Assembly: GCA_013397845.1 (NCBI GenBank)
Contig: VZTG01006071.1
Location: 295,034-359,033 of the forward strand
Source of the DNA: Melanocharis versteri
Taxonomy: Eukaryota > Chordata > Aves > Passeriformes > Melanocharitidae
Reading direction: 5' to 3'
Length of the DNA stretch: 64,000 bases
Shown here piece after piece: positions 35,400 through 47,637 of the stretch (positions are counted from its first letter, which is position 1; the number at the start of each line of letters is the position of its first letter). Position numbers and translations under genes: made by a program. Under the pieces are notes generated by a model, which was not told the DNA's origin, made no database searches, and worked only from the letters and a program-made list of their open reading frames with translations.

Positions 35400-37227
35400 C
35401 TGCAGACACACTGTGTGCAGGGATGAAGTGCAGGCAATGCTCCTGCCCGCTGAGGTGACTCCTGGCAGGCACCTCTCTGACTTTTTAACCTCTCTTCCTT
35501 TAAATGGCAGTCCTGAGGGTAGTACAAGAGGTGTTTCAGGTGTGCAGCCTTCCAGAGCACAAGGGCTCCCTGTTCCTTCCACAGGAGCAGGATTTGTGAA
35601 GAATGGTATGTAAGGGGCCTCAGCAAATTTTCTTTCCTTTAGGGCCTCCCTGTACTTGCAGATTTTTTCAGGGTTAGGGTACTCCCCGTCTCTGGACCAC
35701 CCTTTGAAGAAATGCTGAGCACCTGCTATATCCATTAACTTCAGAAGGAGTTGCAGGTATTCAACACTTCTCAGCGGTGACTCATGGATATCCATGGGCA
35801 CTGTGGGCACTTAGCACCTCACAGCCGGTGTGTTGGGCATCAGGCCCTCAGAGAGGCTTCAGGAAAGTCCAGGACAAACTGTAGGACACATGTGCTTCTG
35901 TTAGAGAAACTAAAATTGGGCTTTTCCAAAAAATACACCTCCAACCAAGGCTCGAGGGATGTTGAAGTACTAAGGAGCTTGTAGTACTTTCTTGAAATTC
36001 ACACTATTCTGTTGACATAAAAAAGGTTTCCTGCGTACAGATTTTAAGAGACTTGACTGTGCTCTTCAGAAGAAGAAAATACACAATACCATAAGTAAAC
36101 ATATAAATCAGTCAGAGGACCTAGAGATTAAGGATTAGGTTCATAAAGCTTTATGTCCCATATATGGAAAGTGCCAAAAATTGCTCTTAATGACTTTGGA
36201 AAAGGTATGTGCTTTTTCTGTAGTCCTAGTTCTTTTTCCCCTTGTTAGCAAAAGGTCTCATTCTGCACTTGAAAAACTCACATGCCAGGAAAGGAGGAAA
36301 AAAAGATGAGTGGAACTTAACCAAAAAATAATAAAAATCATTCGTGGTTCAAGTGCTCAGCCTAAGTTATATTTATTCAGTTGACAATTTTTCCAAAAAG
36401 ACCAATGTGTAAATTAATGCACACATAGGCAGGTCTGAATTATACCCTGGTCATTTATAATATGCAAGGTTTTATGTGACTTTTTACTCCCTTGTTCAAT
36501 AAAACAATAAGTAGTTATGCAGCAGCCAGAGTAGCCAGTGATTCACTTACTTCCACAGGATGCCAAGAGCCTTCTTAAGGAAATACGCTCACCAATCTGT
36601 AATGAAAGCCTTTTGCACTTTCTGTGGTGCTTCAAGGCTTAACAGAATTCCCAAAGACAAAAGATGAATGAGATATAGTAGCGAGCACCATAGAGGCCAG
36701 GTTTGGCCCAGGGGTGACCACATGCAACTCAATTTCTCTGGAGCTTCAGAGCAAGCGTGCTTTGCCCACACTGTGGTAAATACAATCCAATGACGCTTGG
36801 CTGTCAGATGGTTCCTCCTGCACCAGTTGTTCAAATCTGCTCCTTTGGCTGATTTTGTTAATGTCACAGAAACCATAAAGAAAAAGCTTGCAAATTAACT
36901 TTGATGTGTTCAGTAAAGTGTGTTCTGTGTGCTTGCCTTCATCTGTGAGAGACGTGAAGTTTCCCGTTGCGTGTTTTTAATGCTTGGTAAAAAAGGAAAA
37001 TCCTAAAACCAGGAGAGTGGGAAATGATTATTTGCTTCTCCCCACAATCAGAAGACAAGAGGTCTTCAATGAACTGTCTGGACAGAACAAGACTTAAACC
37101 AAACAGATGTCTCCACCCAATTGCCCAGTGTGCTGACACAAGGATGTCATGGTGACTTAATGGATCTGTAGATTAAAACCAAGGTTAGAACAAATCCATG
37201 GAGGTCTGTTGATGGCTATTCCATGAT
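35396..37227. other. Mostly single-copy noncoding stretch
   Basis: No exon is recognised. The short inverted-repeat segment at 35712-35775 is listed separately. The 160-codon minus-strand frame at 35328-35810 begins in unique sequence and ends on the antisense of CR1, so it is a chance frame. Confidence 0.5.
35712..35775. repeat. Possible old amniote repeat fragment with hairpin arms
   Basis: GAGCACCTGC and, about 30 bp later, GCAGGTATTC form imperfect inverted arms (8 of 10 pairs). They surround a CCATTAACTTCAGAAGGAG core. The layout resembles a TCCCATTGACTTCAATGGGAG-type core seen in old amniote interspersed repeats. Similarity is from memory and diverged. Confidence 0.3.
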
Positions 37228-37374
37228 GACTATCCAGATGGACATTCAAGGTCAGGTTGAACAGGGCCCTGTGCAACCTGGTCGAGTTGAAGATGCCACT
37301 GCCCATAGCAGGAAGGTTGGACTAGGTGACCCATAAAGGTTCTTTCCAATCCAAAATATTCTTTGATTCTATGA
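37228..37374 (+). mobile_element. CR1 LINE 3' tail, plus strand, very short
   Basis: The last 150 bp or so of a CR1 3' UTR is present. GACATTCAAGGTCAGGTTGA is followed by GGTTGGACTAGGTGACC, TTCTTTCCAATCC and the terminus TTTGATTCTATGA. No coding sequence is left. It is an extreme 5' truncation, which is common for this family. Confidence 0.9.
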
Positions 37375-39371
37375 AACCTGCAGATAAAGATGTTCCTCAA
37401 ACACTGCCTGGAACTGCAGAGATTTCATTTCTTATGATGCCGTGAAATATCCTTTGCTGGCCTTTTCCAGGTGAGGTAGTCAGCAGTGTGATACACTCCA
37501 GCAGGTCTCTTAGTCTTAGGGAACAAATTCAGAGCAGGTGTGGAGGAATTGCCATAGCTTAAAATTCTGACTTTAGTTTATAGCAGTAGGGTCAAAATTG
37601 ATACCAGTCAGACACTGAAATCTTCATAATTCAATAAAGAATTCATTTCAAATGAATGGAAAATGCTAAATTTTCTTCCACATAGATAGCCAAACAAGAT
37701 CCAGTAGACAGTGGGAACTTTTGGACATTGCTGAAGTGTTTTCTCTGATAAATCACAGGTCTTGGCTGCAGCTAAGGACACTGAGAGAAGGATGTACTGA
37801 AGAAATTTGCTGTCATTAGCATTATACCAAACAAAATCTGAACTTTGCATATTTAGGGAGACTGAAAAGATGATGAAAATAGATCAGTGTAAAGATACTA
37901 CCAGATACTACCTGCTCACTCTAAAGACCGAGAAAAACAACCAGTGGATCTCTACCGGCTTACTTTTCTGCATGTCTGTGAGGGTCTACACTCCTTTGTA
38001 CTGATGTCTAATCCCGCATGCAGGACAGGATGGCTTTCCAGTCTCCTGTTTGCTTGCATTCTTTTAGAAGTGCACATTCCTAGGGGAATAAACCCAGACT
38101 GAGGAATTCTTTGATATTTGTGGACTCCACATATTTCCAAATGGACCTGGAAAATAAACCAACCTTTGGGTGATAAATCAAAGATTAATTTATGTAAGAA
38201 AACCAAAAAAAAATCTCCTCCAATCATACATGCAAACAGTAACTTATCACACATTAAATTCTAGATGTCAGAAAGTAGCCATTGCAACCCAAGCGTGCTG
38301 CAACTCCCTTGGAGAGCTGAGTGATAAATCTGTATCTTTTGCATGAGATGAAGCATTATCATGCCCCAGAGATTGACTGGCTCTGCATTCATGAAAGGCA
38401 AATAAGGAGCCAGTGACCCTGGAAAAATCTCATACTGGTCATTAACAAACAGCCGGTAACATACCTGTAAGACTTGTTTAATGCGTACTGATAAATGCTA
38501 ATATATATTGCTAGCAAATTCTCTGAAAGGGATCCAGACCTTGAATGGACTATTTCCTGTAGAGACAGTCTGACTGGGATTTTCATTCATAGGCCTTTGA
38601 GGTTATTCCAATACGTCTGACAGTGCTATACACACCAGAGCTTCATTCTTCCCTCTCCTACACCATGTATATCAGAAATAACTTCCAGACACAAAGAATT
38701 CTCACTAAGGAAGTGTTGAGATGTTGGTATGGAAAAATGTATTTTGTCAAAATATTTTTTTTCTCAGGGTTTTCACTTGTTTCATATTATTTTTAATAGA
38801 AAATGCATTTGTTTAAAAATGTTTCTGCTTTTCATGCTTATGGTAAAATATTTTGAAGTTAGAATTTTGTCTATAAGCCAAAAAAAGTTAAAGAAAAATC
38901 TGTTTAAGAAACTTAGCAATGTTCAGGGTTCTTTCTTAAAGTCTTGGCAAGGAATCTTGAAATCAATGAAATATTTTTTTCTTGTTGTTTCAATTGACTT
39001 CTCAAATTGTCTCATAAAGTCTGTAAGCTTGCTGAAATAAAAACCTTAATGGTACCACATAAATAACACTGCAGTTAACTGCATATTTTCGGATTTGCAT
39101 ACGACTCGTCCCCTACCTCTCAACATCATAGTAGTTCCCCATTGTCCCCACTAGTGATTTTGCAGTTTCACAGAGAATGGGAGAGGCAAGTGGACTCATG
39201 GCATTAGAGGTCTCGGCCTTCGAGGCAAGCAGTGTTTGGCCTTTTTTTTCTTTTTTTTTTTTTGTGATGGAGAATAGACCCAAAGTGACAGTTTAACCAT
39301 TTAAACTATATTTCATGCAATGTTTGCACCCATCTTATTAGATAGCATTTGTAGGACTGCCCATCAGGCTT
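37375..39371. other. Single-copy noncoding stretch
   Basis: AT-rich sequence. The 103-codon frame at 38729-39040 is lysine- and phenylalanine-rich from base composition only. A poly-T run with one C lies at 39242-39263. Confidence 0.5.
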
Positions 39372-39532
39372 TGGCCCATGGTCACCTATTCCAGCCTCCT
39401 GCTCAAACCTGGGTCAACAGATCGTTCAGACCTGGATATCCAGAGTTTTGTCCTGTTAGGTCTTGAAAACCGCCAGCTACAGAGATTTTGCAGCTTCTCT
39501 GGGCAGTCTCTTTCAGTGCTTGACTCTACTGG
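39372..39532 (-). mobile_element. Degenerate CR1 LINE 3' region, minus strand
   Basis: On the plus strand CCAGCCTCCTGCTCAAACCT, GGGTCAACAGATCGTTCAGA, a GATATCC block, CAGCTTCTCTGGGCAGTCTC and TTTCAGTGCTTGACTCTAC follow the order of an antisense CR1 3' region. Divergence is high and the terminal octamers are not visible, so this is an old copy. Confidence 0.6.
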
Positions 39533-40332
39533 CAGATGGATGTAACTTACTCATCTATCCAGGAAAGGCCTCATCATAAACTGATCCACTAATGAGAAAC
39601 ATTTGATTTATGAACGCTATACCATACCCTGTAGCCTCTCAGTTTCCGGGAAGCCATTGATGTTTAAGGGAGATATGGAACATTTGCATTACATTCTTCA
39701 GAGGAAATGGCTGAAAAGCATCTTGGAATCTGATCATTTGTTGGACTTCACAGGTATCTGGGGTGTGAAGCAGGGGACATGACTGAAGCTGGGACATAAA
39801 AGTGGCTGTAGCATTGCTTGCTCTTCTGGGGGGCAGTGCTTGACAGCTGCAGCCCATCAAATAAATCTCCAGTTTAGGAAATGCAGTGATTCTTCCACCT
39901 CAAGGGATAATGATTCAGATGCTGTTACATCATTTAGTCTTTCTTCGGAGTCAATATCTCCATGAGAATCTGTAAATTGTTTCCTGATAATGTAAGATTA
40001 AAATCTTCAAGCTACCTTGCTTGTGTTGGACCTCTTGGCTGCTAGTGATGTATCTGATCATGGATAGTTTCTTCATCAGCCAGGGATATTGCTGTTTTAA
40101 TTGAAGCAGCTCTCTGGTGGTTCCTGCCCTTACAGAGTACTGGAATACACTCCTGGTAATGGCTACTTGGTCTCCTCGCTGAGGACTCTGAAATATGGGT
40201 CACCTTTGCTGCCTGTGTTCTTTAAAGTATAGCCAGATGGGGAGCGCATTATAAAATATAAGGTAGAGTATATTCGTATTTCATGGGGACACTGCAAATT
40301 CAGTCTAAGCTATGGAGTAATGTCTGAATGTG

Positions 40333-40333
40333 N
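40333..40333. other. Unresolved base (N)
   Basis: A single N lies in ordinary unique sequence. It may be an ambiguous consensus call or a heterozygous position; it is not next to a repeat. Confidence 0.95.
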
Positions 40334-41607
40334 TTACCGCTTTTAGGCTGCATTACGGATGTTTTGTCCTCAGCTTTGGAAAGACAGAAATACTGATGCT
40401 GGATATACTGTCTTCTTGTCTAGAAGGGGCTTATCTGGAGACTGTGAATCAGCTTAATAACACTGGCATCATTTTAAATATCTCCACGCTCTTGGAAAGT
40501 TGGCTACAGAGTCAAAACATGATTTCCAGCTATGTGATTTGCATAAGTCCCCCATTCATCTCATGATAGTTTGGAGAATCATGACCCCAGGCTTATAACT
40601 TATTAACAGTATTCATAGCCTCCTGTCCTGTAACAATATTCAGTCTAGTTGTGTCTTTTTAAAATATATATTGGGCACCTTTTAAGACACAGTGAAACTT
40701 AGGTGAGCCTTAATACTGTGTGAATTTACAGTCTAAAAGTAGCCTTGTTGTATTCAGGCATATGAATCAATTTGTCCTTATTTATAGGTTTTTCAGTCAC
40801 GAGCCCTTTGGCAGATCTGTAATATTTGAAGAGCCCAGGACTGTGTGATTTCCTCTTTCTGAAATCTCGCTTGTTTTTTCTCCTGTTCACATCAAGAAAG
40901 GCTTAAAATGTGAGGGTTTCTTCTTTCCCAGTGATGAAATTGTTACAACCACAGTTGCTGTTCAATAATTTATTTTTATTGGTTTTATTTATACTTCTGC
41001 TTTAGCTTCTTTTGCAGGGGGGGGGATTGGAGTGTCCCTTAATTGCAACAAAATTGGTGTGGGAACCATTACTGAGTGCCCTTCTGGGTTTTGGAGAGGC
41101 TAAGTGTGCAGCGCTTTTTAATACTCTTATTTAATTCTGTATTTATTTAACATTCACTCCTAAGCATTAAGTCTGGCTGTGTCTTGCACCTGGGGTGGGG
41201 GGGTGAGGGAGAGTTCTGTATACTTTGGTGATTTCTCAGGGTATACTTGCTCTTGCCTGACTGAACACATCTTTAAAGACCTTTTCATACAGTTGCACTT
41301 GTGAGGTTTACTATAATGGTATTTATTGCACCTTCTTTTCTCTCTTTCATTGAACTTTTTTCCTACAGTGTTTTTTTTTTCAAATAATTCACTGACACCT
41401 GCATCATCTCCCGAGAAAAGGCATACTGCCATTGTTACCTCCTCACCAGCCTGAGCAAAGTCTACCTGCTTTTCCCTGATAGGTCATGACCCCTGGCCTT
41501 TTTATCAGTTGTGTTTCTGGATTTTAGGTGGCCCTGTTTTATCACTAGCTCTTCTGAATCAAGGGGCCCAGAACAAAACAGACTCCATGAGTTATGCTCT
41601 TGGAGTC

Positions 41608-41670
41608 AGTGGGACTGCTGGTGTGACTAAGTGCTCACCAACATGAGCCAGGATCTCATGCCTGAGTTCT
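41608..41670 (+). repeat. Possible old amniote repeat fragment
   Basis: GGAGTCAGTGGGACTGCTGG, then TGACTAAGTGCTCACC and CAGGATCTCATGCC resemble consecutive blocks of an old amniote interspersed repeat. The match is short and recalled, not computed. Confidence 0.25.
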
Positions 41671-42564
41671 GAGTTGTGAAAAGGGGAATGCTTTATGTCA
41701 CTGATTTACTCAGGTTCCCTTGGAACTTGTCCAAACATAGCAATTTGCTTTTTTGCACAAAGCATCCTGTCATGCACTCATGATTAATTTATATACCGTC
41801 ACTGCCTGGTCTCTTTGTTCCTGCTCTCTAGCCGGGGTTCCCTCATTGGGTACAGTGTTTCTGCAGGTATTATTTCCCCCTAGCCTCCTGTCAACCAGAG
41901 TAATAACTACAAATAAGTGATATTGCCCATATTGGCAACCCTGAAAGAAAACTTGGCTTTTGTTTTTCCATGGAACCCTTCTCTGTATGCAGAGGTCAAC
42001 TTTATGTGTTCAAACACATTTAATGGGGAAGGCAGTGGAGCACAGCATGGAGTGGTGGCAGCGGGGGAATTGCTCCCAGGTACTTAGGAAGTTGAATATT
42101 GATTCCTCTGCTGAAAACTACCCCCTTTACCACCCAGTGTTTCACTAGTGCTCTGCCATGATGATGCACAGGCTTACAACCTGCAAAAATCACTGCTGAC
42201 ATCAGGCCAAACCAGCCTATTGGGAAGGAGCAGTTGGAGTTTTGTTGGTGACTTCAGCATGAATGGGAGCAGGTCTTTCTCTACACAAGCGATTTTCTTC
42301 TCCAAGTGACATATTCCCTACACACCGTTTTACTATAAATATAATAAAATGCTCCCAGTTGCTACAAGTAGCACCACTCTGAATGGAAGGTGCTGTTAGC
42401 CTTGTTTATTTTGGCTGCAATGGTTGCGCTCCATTGTATTACCGCTCTCCACGACTTGTGTGTGTATTATTCCTTGACTCGTTACGTGTAAGAACTAGGG
42501 GAGGTGCAGAGGCCAAATGTGATCCACAGATGTCCAGGATTTCCCCAGTGCCTCCCCTCTGCTC

Positions 42565-42720
42565 CACCGCCGACCCGCAGAGCTGGCTGAGGAAAGCCAT
42601 CCTGGTCCCTTGGGCTGCTGCCACCGTCCCCACCGGCGGTGGGCGGCTGTGCGCCGTGCCGTTGTAGGCAGATCAGAAGTGGCCATCAGACGCCTGGCGG
42701 GTCGCCAACACCGTGCTTGG
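42565..42720. promoter_or_regulatory. Compact CpG-dense patch
   Basis: Fourteen CpG dinucleotides fall within about 156 bp, in a GC-rich block inside AT-rich surroundings. By rough count the observed/expected CpG ratio is near 0.75-0.8, far above the neighbouring DNA. It is shorter than the usual CpG-island minimum of 200 bp. Downstream (42745-42830) are homeodomain-like and TCF-like words (GCAATTACC, ACAATCAAAG). This could be a small unmethylated regulatory element or orphan promoter, or simply a GC-rich unique segment. Confidence 0.4.
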
Positions 42721-45700
42721 TTGAGCAATATTTGGGAGCTCCTGCGTGTTGTTTATTGCAATTACCACTGGGCAAGCCCTGCGGAGTTTGGTTTGTTTGA
42801 GCTACTACAATCAAAGCCGCAGGGTTCAGTTTCAGAGGTTAGCGCTTGAGCAACCTCTCTATATTTACTTGAAGGTCCAGGATCTATTAAAAGGAACTAT
42901 TCTGCTCTTTTGTCTCCTGTAAGCTGTATCACATTTGGCAGGAGTGAAAGTACAATGGTTTCTTTGTATGTAATATATTGCCTAAAAAAAGGTATGCGAT
43001 TGGAATGAGAGAAGTGCTGGCTGCAGTTACTGCCTGACTGGAGAGGGATGTATTTTCTCTGATGTAGAACCATTGTGCAATCTGAAGAAGTGGTACAAAT
43101 CAATTGACATATTGCACATAAAAATAAAGTTTGTGCTCACAACTCTTTGCTCATGTGACAGATAAGATCCTGGTAAAAAGAAAGTGCTCTACAAATCCAG
43201 TGTACCTGTCATTATCTAATGTGACTGTCTTTCTGATTTTGTTTCCCTCACATTTCTTCTTATATTCTGGATTGTGAAAATCAAAATAAGTCTGACTTTT
43301 TACAAATAGCCTTGTGAGATGTCCTAGTCCTTTGAACTGAGAAGACCATACCCATTTGCTTCTGCATTATTTTTTAATTCATCTTTATCACCAAGAAACA
43401 GTTGATTTCAAAATTTTAAAGCATTGTTTCTCATGAAATGTGCATTCCACAACATCTCACAAAATTCTTGACTGAGAAGTTCTGACATAAATGAGGAAAT
43501 TTTCCTTTTCTTTAGTTTCATGTTGCATTTCCATACACAATCGTAGGACACAGGATATCGAGAAAGGGAAAATAGATTCAGTGTTATCCTCAATATTTAG
43601 GGATTTTACTTATAAAGGAAAGATGGAGTATGGGACAAAACTGTATTACCTAACCTTGTCAAAACTGGACATTTACTCATTTTAGAAAACAACCATTTGC
43701 AACACTACTCTTTTCAGTATTAAAATTCCTGTGAATTATAAATGCAAAAAAAAAAAAAATCTTGTACATGATTGATTTCATCATTTCTTGAAAACAATTC
43801 TTCTACAGGAGCTGTAAGCTGTAGGCTACCAGTTTTGTCAAGGTAGACTTAAAAAATTTTACAGTAGTTGAGTCATGACCATCCTACTCAAAACTGAAAC
43901 CATCTTTTCCTTTCATGCTGAGCACAAGAATCTTATTTTTTGGCATGGATCCCACTAAAATAATTTTTATCAACTATGCCAATTCAGAAAGCAGATAGTA
44001 TGCATTCTGGCTAAATGTAGAACATTTATGTGTATATATATATATATATGTATAGATTACAATAATTAGAGGTACAGTCTCTTCTAAATAATGATGTTGA
44101 AGCAGGGATCTTATCTAATCTGTGAATCAAGCTTTGCCTTCTTATCTTTATTTCATCCAGCTTCTTCTGCCTAGAATTTTGTGTCTCAAGACCAGAAGCT
44201 CTGAACTGTATCTGGAATATCCCTATTTGTCTTCTGGAAAATTTCTAGCCATTTTGCAAGAGGGGAAGCAAAATTATCAATTCATTTTATTGAAATAAGG
44301 GGCATGCCTCATTGAACACTTATTTCTTTTAGAGTTTATTTTGAGAACTTCAGCATTTCAAATAATAACAAACTTTATGATCATATCTTGGTTGAATTTT
44401 GATTACAATTTGTTATTTTTGAGTTGATGAGGCTGTAAATTTTCTTTCTTCAATGTGCATGTTTGGGTTCCTCTTTCACCTTTGATATCTCCCTGGAAAC
44501 TTCATTCGCCTTTAAAATTCAATTATTTCACTCCCAAGTTTCTCAAGGTTAACTTGATAGATTAACTTGTGCTGATCTGATGCATAGACTGAAATAAAAT
44601 TTTCCACGTAATAGAACTTCTGTGCCCGTAACATATGATCCCTGCATTTTCTACTCAATAATTAAGGCTTTCTAAATTCTATCAGTATCAGTTGCTTTGG
44701 ATTTTCCCATCTGTGCTCTAGTTTCATTACACTGCATTGCACACTTTATGGTGAGCAAGGTCACAGCTTGCCCATGACTACACCTATTCATGGGTTGTGG
44801 TTCTTTTTAATGTTTTCGGGTTGCCGAACAAAAAGAGCATAGCGTGATCCATAATAGTAGTCAATATTCAGTTCTGCAGATGACTCTGACTGCAGATATA
44901 ATTATCCCTGCCAGTCTACAGGCTGTCTTCCAGCAAAACCTTCACAAGCATTGTGTCACCTACATACTGCAAATATAAATATAACTGCCCTTCATTGGGT
45001 AAGTTAGGTTTTTATTTACCCCAGCAGCAGGCCACTTTCCTAGAAAATTCCTGGAAATAACCTTTACTGCTCAAGCAGTACATCAGAATCTGTGAATTTG
45101 ACTTGACTCCCAGCCATTTAAAAATCCTGGGATCATAGTCCCACTTCAGGGGGGGAAAAAAAAGGTTGAAAAAACTGCGGTCATATCCTTCATATTTTCA
45201 TCTTGTTCTGAATAATGGCTTCATAGGACAAGTTCTGGTTGGCAAGATAATATATTGTACTTAGCATTTTTATGAGAATCTTCCTGTTTTCTGAAAGTTC
45301 TGAAAACGAAGTATGTCACCACCATTCCTTGTGGTCTTTTGAAGCATATCAACGGCTCTGTGATGACATGGGGAAACATGGTGCCATTCAGATTTGTCTC
45401 AAGTCTTTTTCCAATTAGTGAATCCAAACTGTGTGAAAGCTTTCTCTGTGTGCTTCATCAAAAGCAGTTTGCAAAACGGTAGCAACAAAGTACATTACCC
45501 CCATTAGCATCAGAAAAATAGGTCCGCTGAAAATCACAAAACTGGGATAAGCATAAAGGCAGGCTTGTTTTTCTGAAGTCATGCACAGGGAGAGCCCTAA
45601 GTCACAGTTGATGAGGTGTTTAATAGTGTCAGGCAATTAGCATTTGGTTCTTGTTGCAGACGACACCGGAGACATGTCAATCCTACAACCAGCTAAATTT

Positions 45701-45930
45701 GATCCACTTGTTGTTGAATGTCTGGTCTCCTTCTTTTTAATCAGACATGGTTCAAGTGATTCCATTTCTGCACGTTTAAAATCTATACTTTAGGATTTTT
45801 CCTTTCAGTCAGTCAGTGATCACTTGGTAAGAATGGCACAGGATTAAAGAATTAGACCCACACAATACTAAAACATGTAGCTGGCCCCTGGCTTTTGTGC
45901 AGCCACTTGTTCTGTCTAAAAGAGTCTGCA
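42721..45930. other. AT-rich noncoding stretch
   Basis: No exon or interspersed repeat is recognised. A poly-A run lies at 43746-43759 and a TA microsatellite at 44029-44055. Two adjacent minus-strand frames at 45221-45636 are discussed under findings but not called as a gene. Confidence 0.5.
44029..44055. repeat. (TA)n microsatellite
   Basis: TGTATATATATATATATATG-type run of about 9-10 TA units, flanked by TG steps. Confidence 0.9.
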
Positions 45931-46620
45931 ATGCAGCAGATGGGAGAAAGGAAACAGCCTTCACCTGATCTGTTCATTGCCCAGAAAACAATTGCTTTTA
46001 CACTTTGCTTATATAACCCCTGCTTTCCTGCCTCAGCCAAGGATCCTGACAAGGACAATGAGACAAATAAGATGCCAGTCAGCTGCCCCTTGACCCCCAG
46101 GGATAATAGTGCTGGGGTCAGAAACTCCAGGTTCTCTGGCCTCCCCTCCCCTTTTGCGCAAGGAGCTCATGGAAAATCCACAGGACAGGGAGAGAAACAG
46201 AACCACAGATTACTTCAAGAAACCATCCCAAAGTACGGGCAGCTGGGACCTGCCCCCACCCCAGGTGCTCGGCAAAGTCTGGTTGCTCCTCTGCCACATG
46301 CAGGAACTTATCCACAAGACAAGGAGCAGCCCGAGCTTCCTGAAACAGCAGCTCCCTTTGACCAGCAATGCCGAGACCATACTAGGGAGGAGCCAGGGCT
46401 CTCCAGTCTGCCTACGTCAGCTGCACAACGTGCCTGGAAGGGAACGGAGGTCTGTAGCCATGGAGCTGGCAAGATCCGGTCGGAACTGTGCTCGTCCGCC
46501 TCTGCCCATCCTCCCTACAGGAGCTCAAAGTGTGTCTCCACAGGCACCATACTCACAAGCACAGAAAGAAGGGATGAGGAGTCCTTGAGCAGCAGGCAAG
46601 AAAGGTGGCTGGTATCTTGA
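45931..46620 (+). CDS. Unassigned long open frame (hypothetical, doubtful)
   Basis: From the first ATG this frame is open for 229 codons; in the same frame it is open from 45895. The predicted product is hydrophilic and rich in Ser, Pro, Gln, Arg and Glu, with no signal peptide, membrane segment, zinc-binding pattern or other domain that I recognise. A second frame (46109-46588, 159 codons) is open across the same interval, which is GC-richer than its surroundings, so composition may explain the length. A TTTTGTGCAG acceptor-like sequence lies at 45893-45902 and an AATAAA signal at 46750-46755, so it could be a terminal exon of a transcript. A function is not proposed. Confidence 0.15.
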   Translation: MQQMGERKQPSPDLFIAQKTIAFTLCLYNPCFPASAKDPDKDNETNKMPVSCPLTPRDNSAGVRNSRFSGLPSPFAQGAHGKSTGQGEKQNHRLLQETIPKYGQLGPAPTPGARQSLVAPLPHAGTYPQDKEQPELPETAAPFDQQCRDHTREEPGLSSLPTSAAQRAWKGTEVCSHGAGKIRSELCSSASAHPPYRSSKCVSTGTILTSTERRDEESLSSRQERWLVS

Positions 46621-46749
46621 AAGTCAAGTGTTGAGGAGCAGCCAGACAGGTTGTTGGAGAAGCAGCAGGAGCCTAGCCTCACACCAGCACACTGTATGTG
46701 TTGGTTAAGTAAGGGAGTTCCTGCTTCTGGAGGCATTTTTTCCCTAGGA

Positions 46750-46755
46750 AATAAA
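46750..46755 (+). terminator. AATAAA word downstream of the long open frame
   Basis: The hexamer follows the stop of the unassigned frame by about 130 bp. AATAAA is common by chance in AT-rich DNA, so it is weak support for a transcript end. Confidence 0.2.
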
Positions 46756-47637
46756 GGAGTCAGTACTCATCATATGAAGAAATGCTGAATGCAACTTTGT
46801 CTAACAAAAACCAGGTAGCAACCATACAGGCAGAACCATTGGAAGGGGATGTTAATATATCCACTGAGGAGAGCTAACAATAAACTGTCAGAAAACTATT
46901 CCTCTTGTAATACTCAGTATAAAAATACACACCTTGTTATATATAGCTATATATATGTACCTATACATATAAAAAAAAAGGGGGGGGGTGTGTATGTGTT
47001 GGTTAATTCCAGTCTCTCACTCAAAATCAACAAACAAAAAGAAAGCCGAGCAAAACCTTTGCATGGTAGGAAATACAACAGAAATGTGACGTCCCCAAAG
47101 CAGACTGAGTAAAAGATGGTTCAGCCTTTTGTTTGAATTAGATACTTTATTCTACACTGGAAAGTATTCCAGTTACAGTCTTAGATTAACACAGTAACTG
47201 GATAAGGCCATATCTACATGAACAACTAGACTGAGCATTGCTAGAGACCAGCTTGATTGTAGACAACAACAAGAGTTGCAGAAGGCAGCAGTGCATGGTG
47301 TATGAGAGAACAGACAGAAAATCCAGAGGAATCTGTGTTTCCTATCACAAGGGGATAAATGAGATGCAGAAAAGCAGAAGAACATGGTCATTCAAGAGGT
47401 AGTCCAGTCAGTCACTGTCTGTGGGCAAAATTCTTTGGAGGATACAAGATGATATATGGACCTTTCTTTTTGAAAGGTGATCTGACAGATGCATGTGTGG
47501 TCAGATCACAAGGAATCCTAGAGGCAGAGGGTGTGTGTTGGTGTCACAACTCGTTCATCTCCCCAGCCCTTGCTTACCTCTTGGAGGCCTTCCTGAAGGA
47601 GGATGGATTATGGGTGGAAGTGAATAATTTATGATGT
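46756..47637. other. Noncoding stretch with AT palindromes
   Basis: Apart from the simple-sequence cluster at 46938-47000, no gene or interspersed repeat is recognised. Confidence 0.5.
46938..47000. repeat. AT palindromes followed by A9-G9-TG run
   Basis: A perfect 18-bp palindrome centred on AGCT occupies 46938-46955. A second imperfect AT hairpin follows to about 46970. Then come nine A, nine G and a short TG run. Confidence 0.9.

Larger units (their letters stand above)
39533..42564. other. Single-copy noncoding stretch
   Basis: No gene is recognised. A G9 run is at about 41017-41025 and another G-rich run at about 41190-41200. A weak old-repeat resemblance is noted at 41608-41670. One unresolved base is at 40333. 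Confidence 0.5.
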
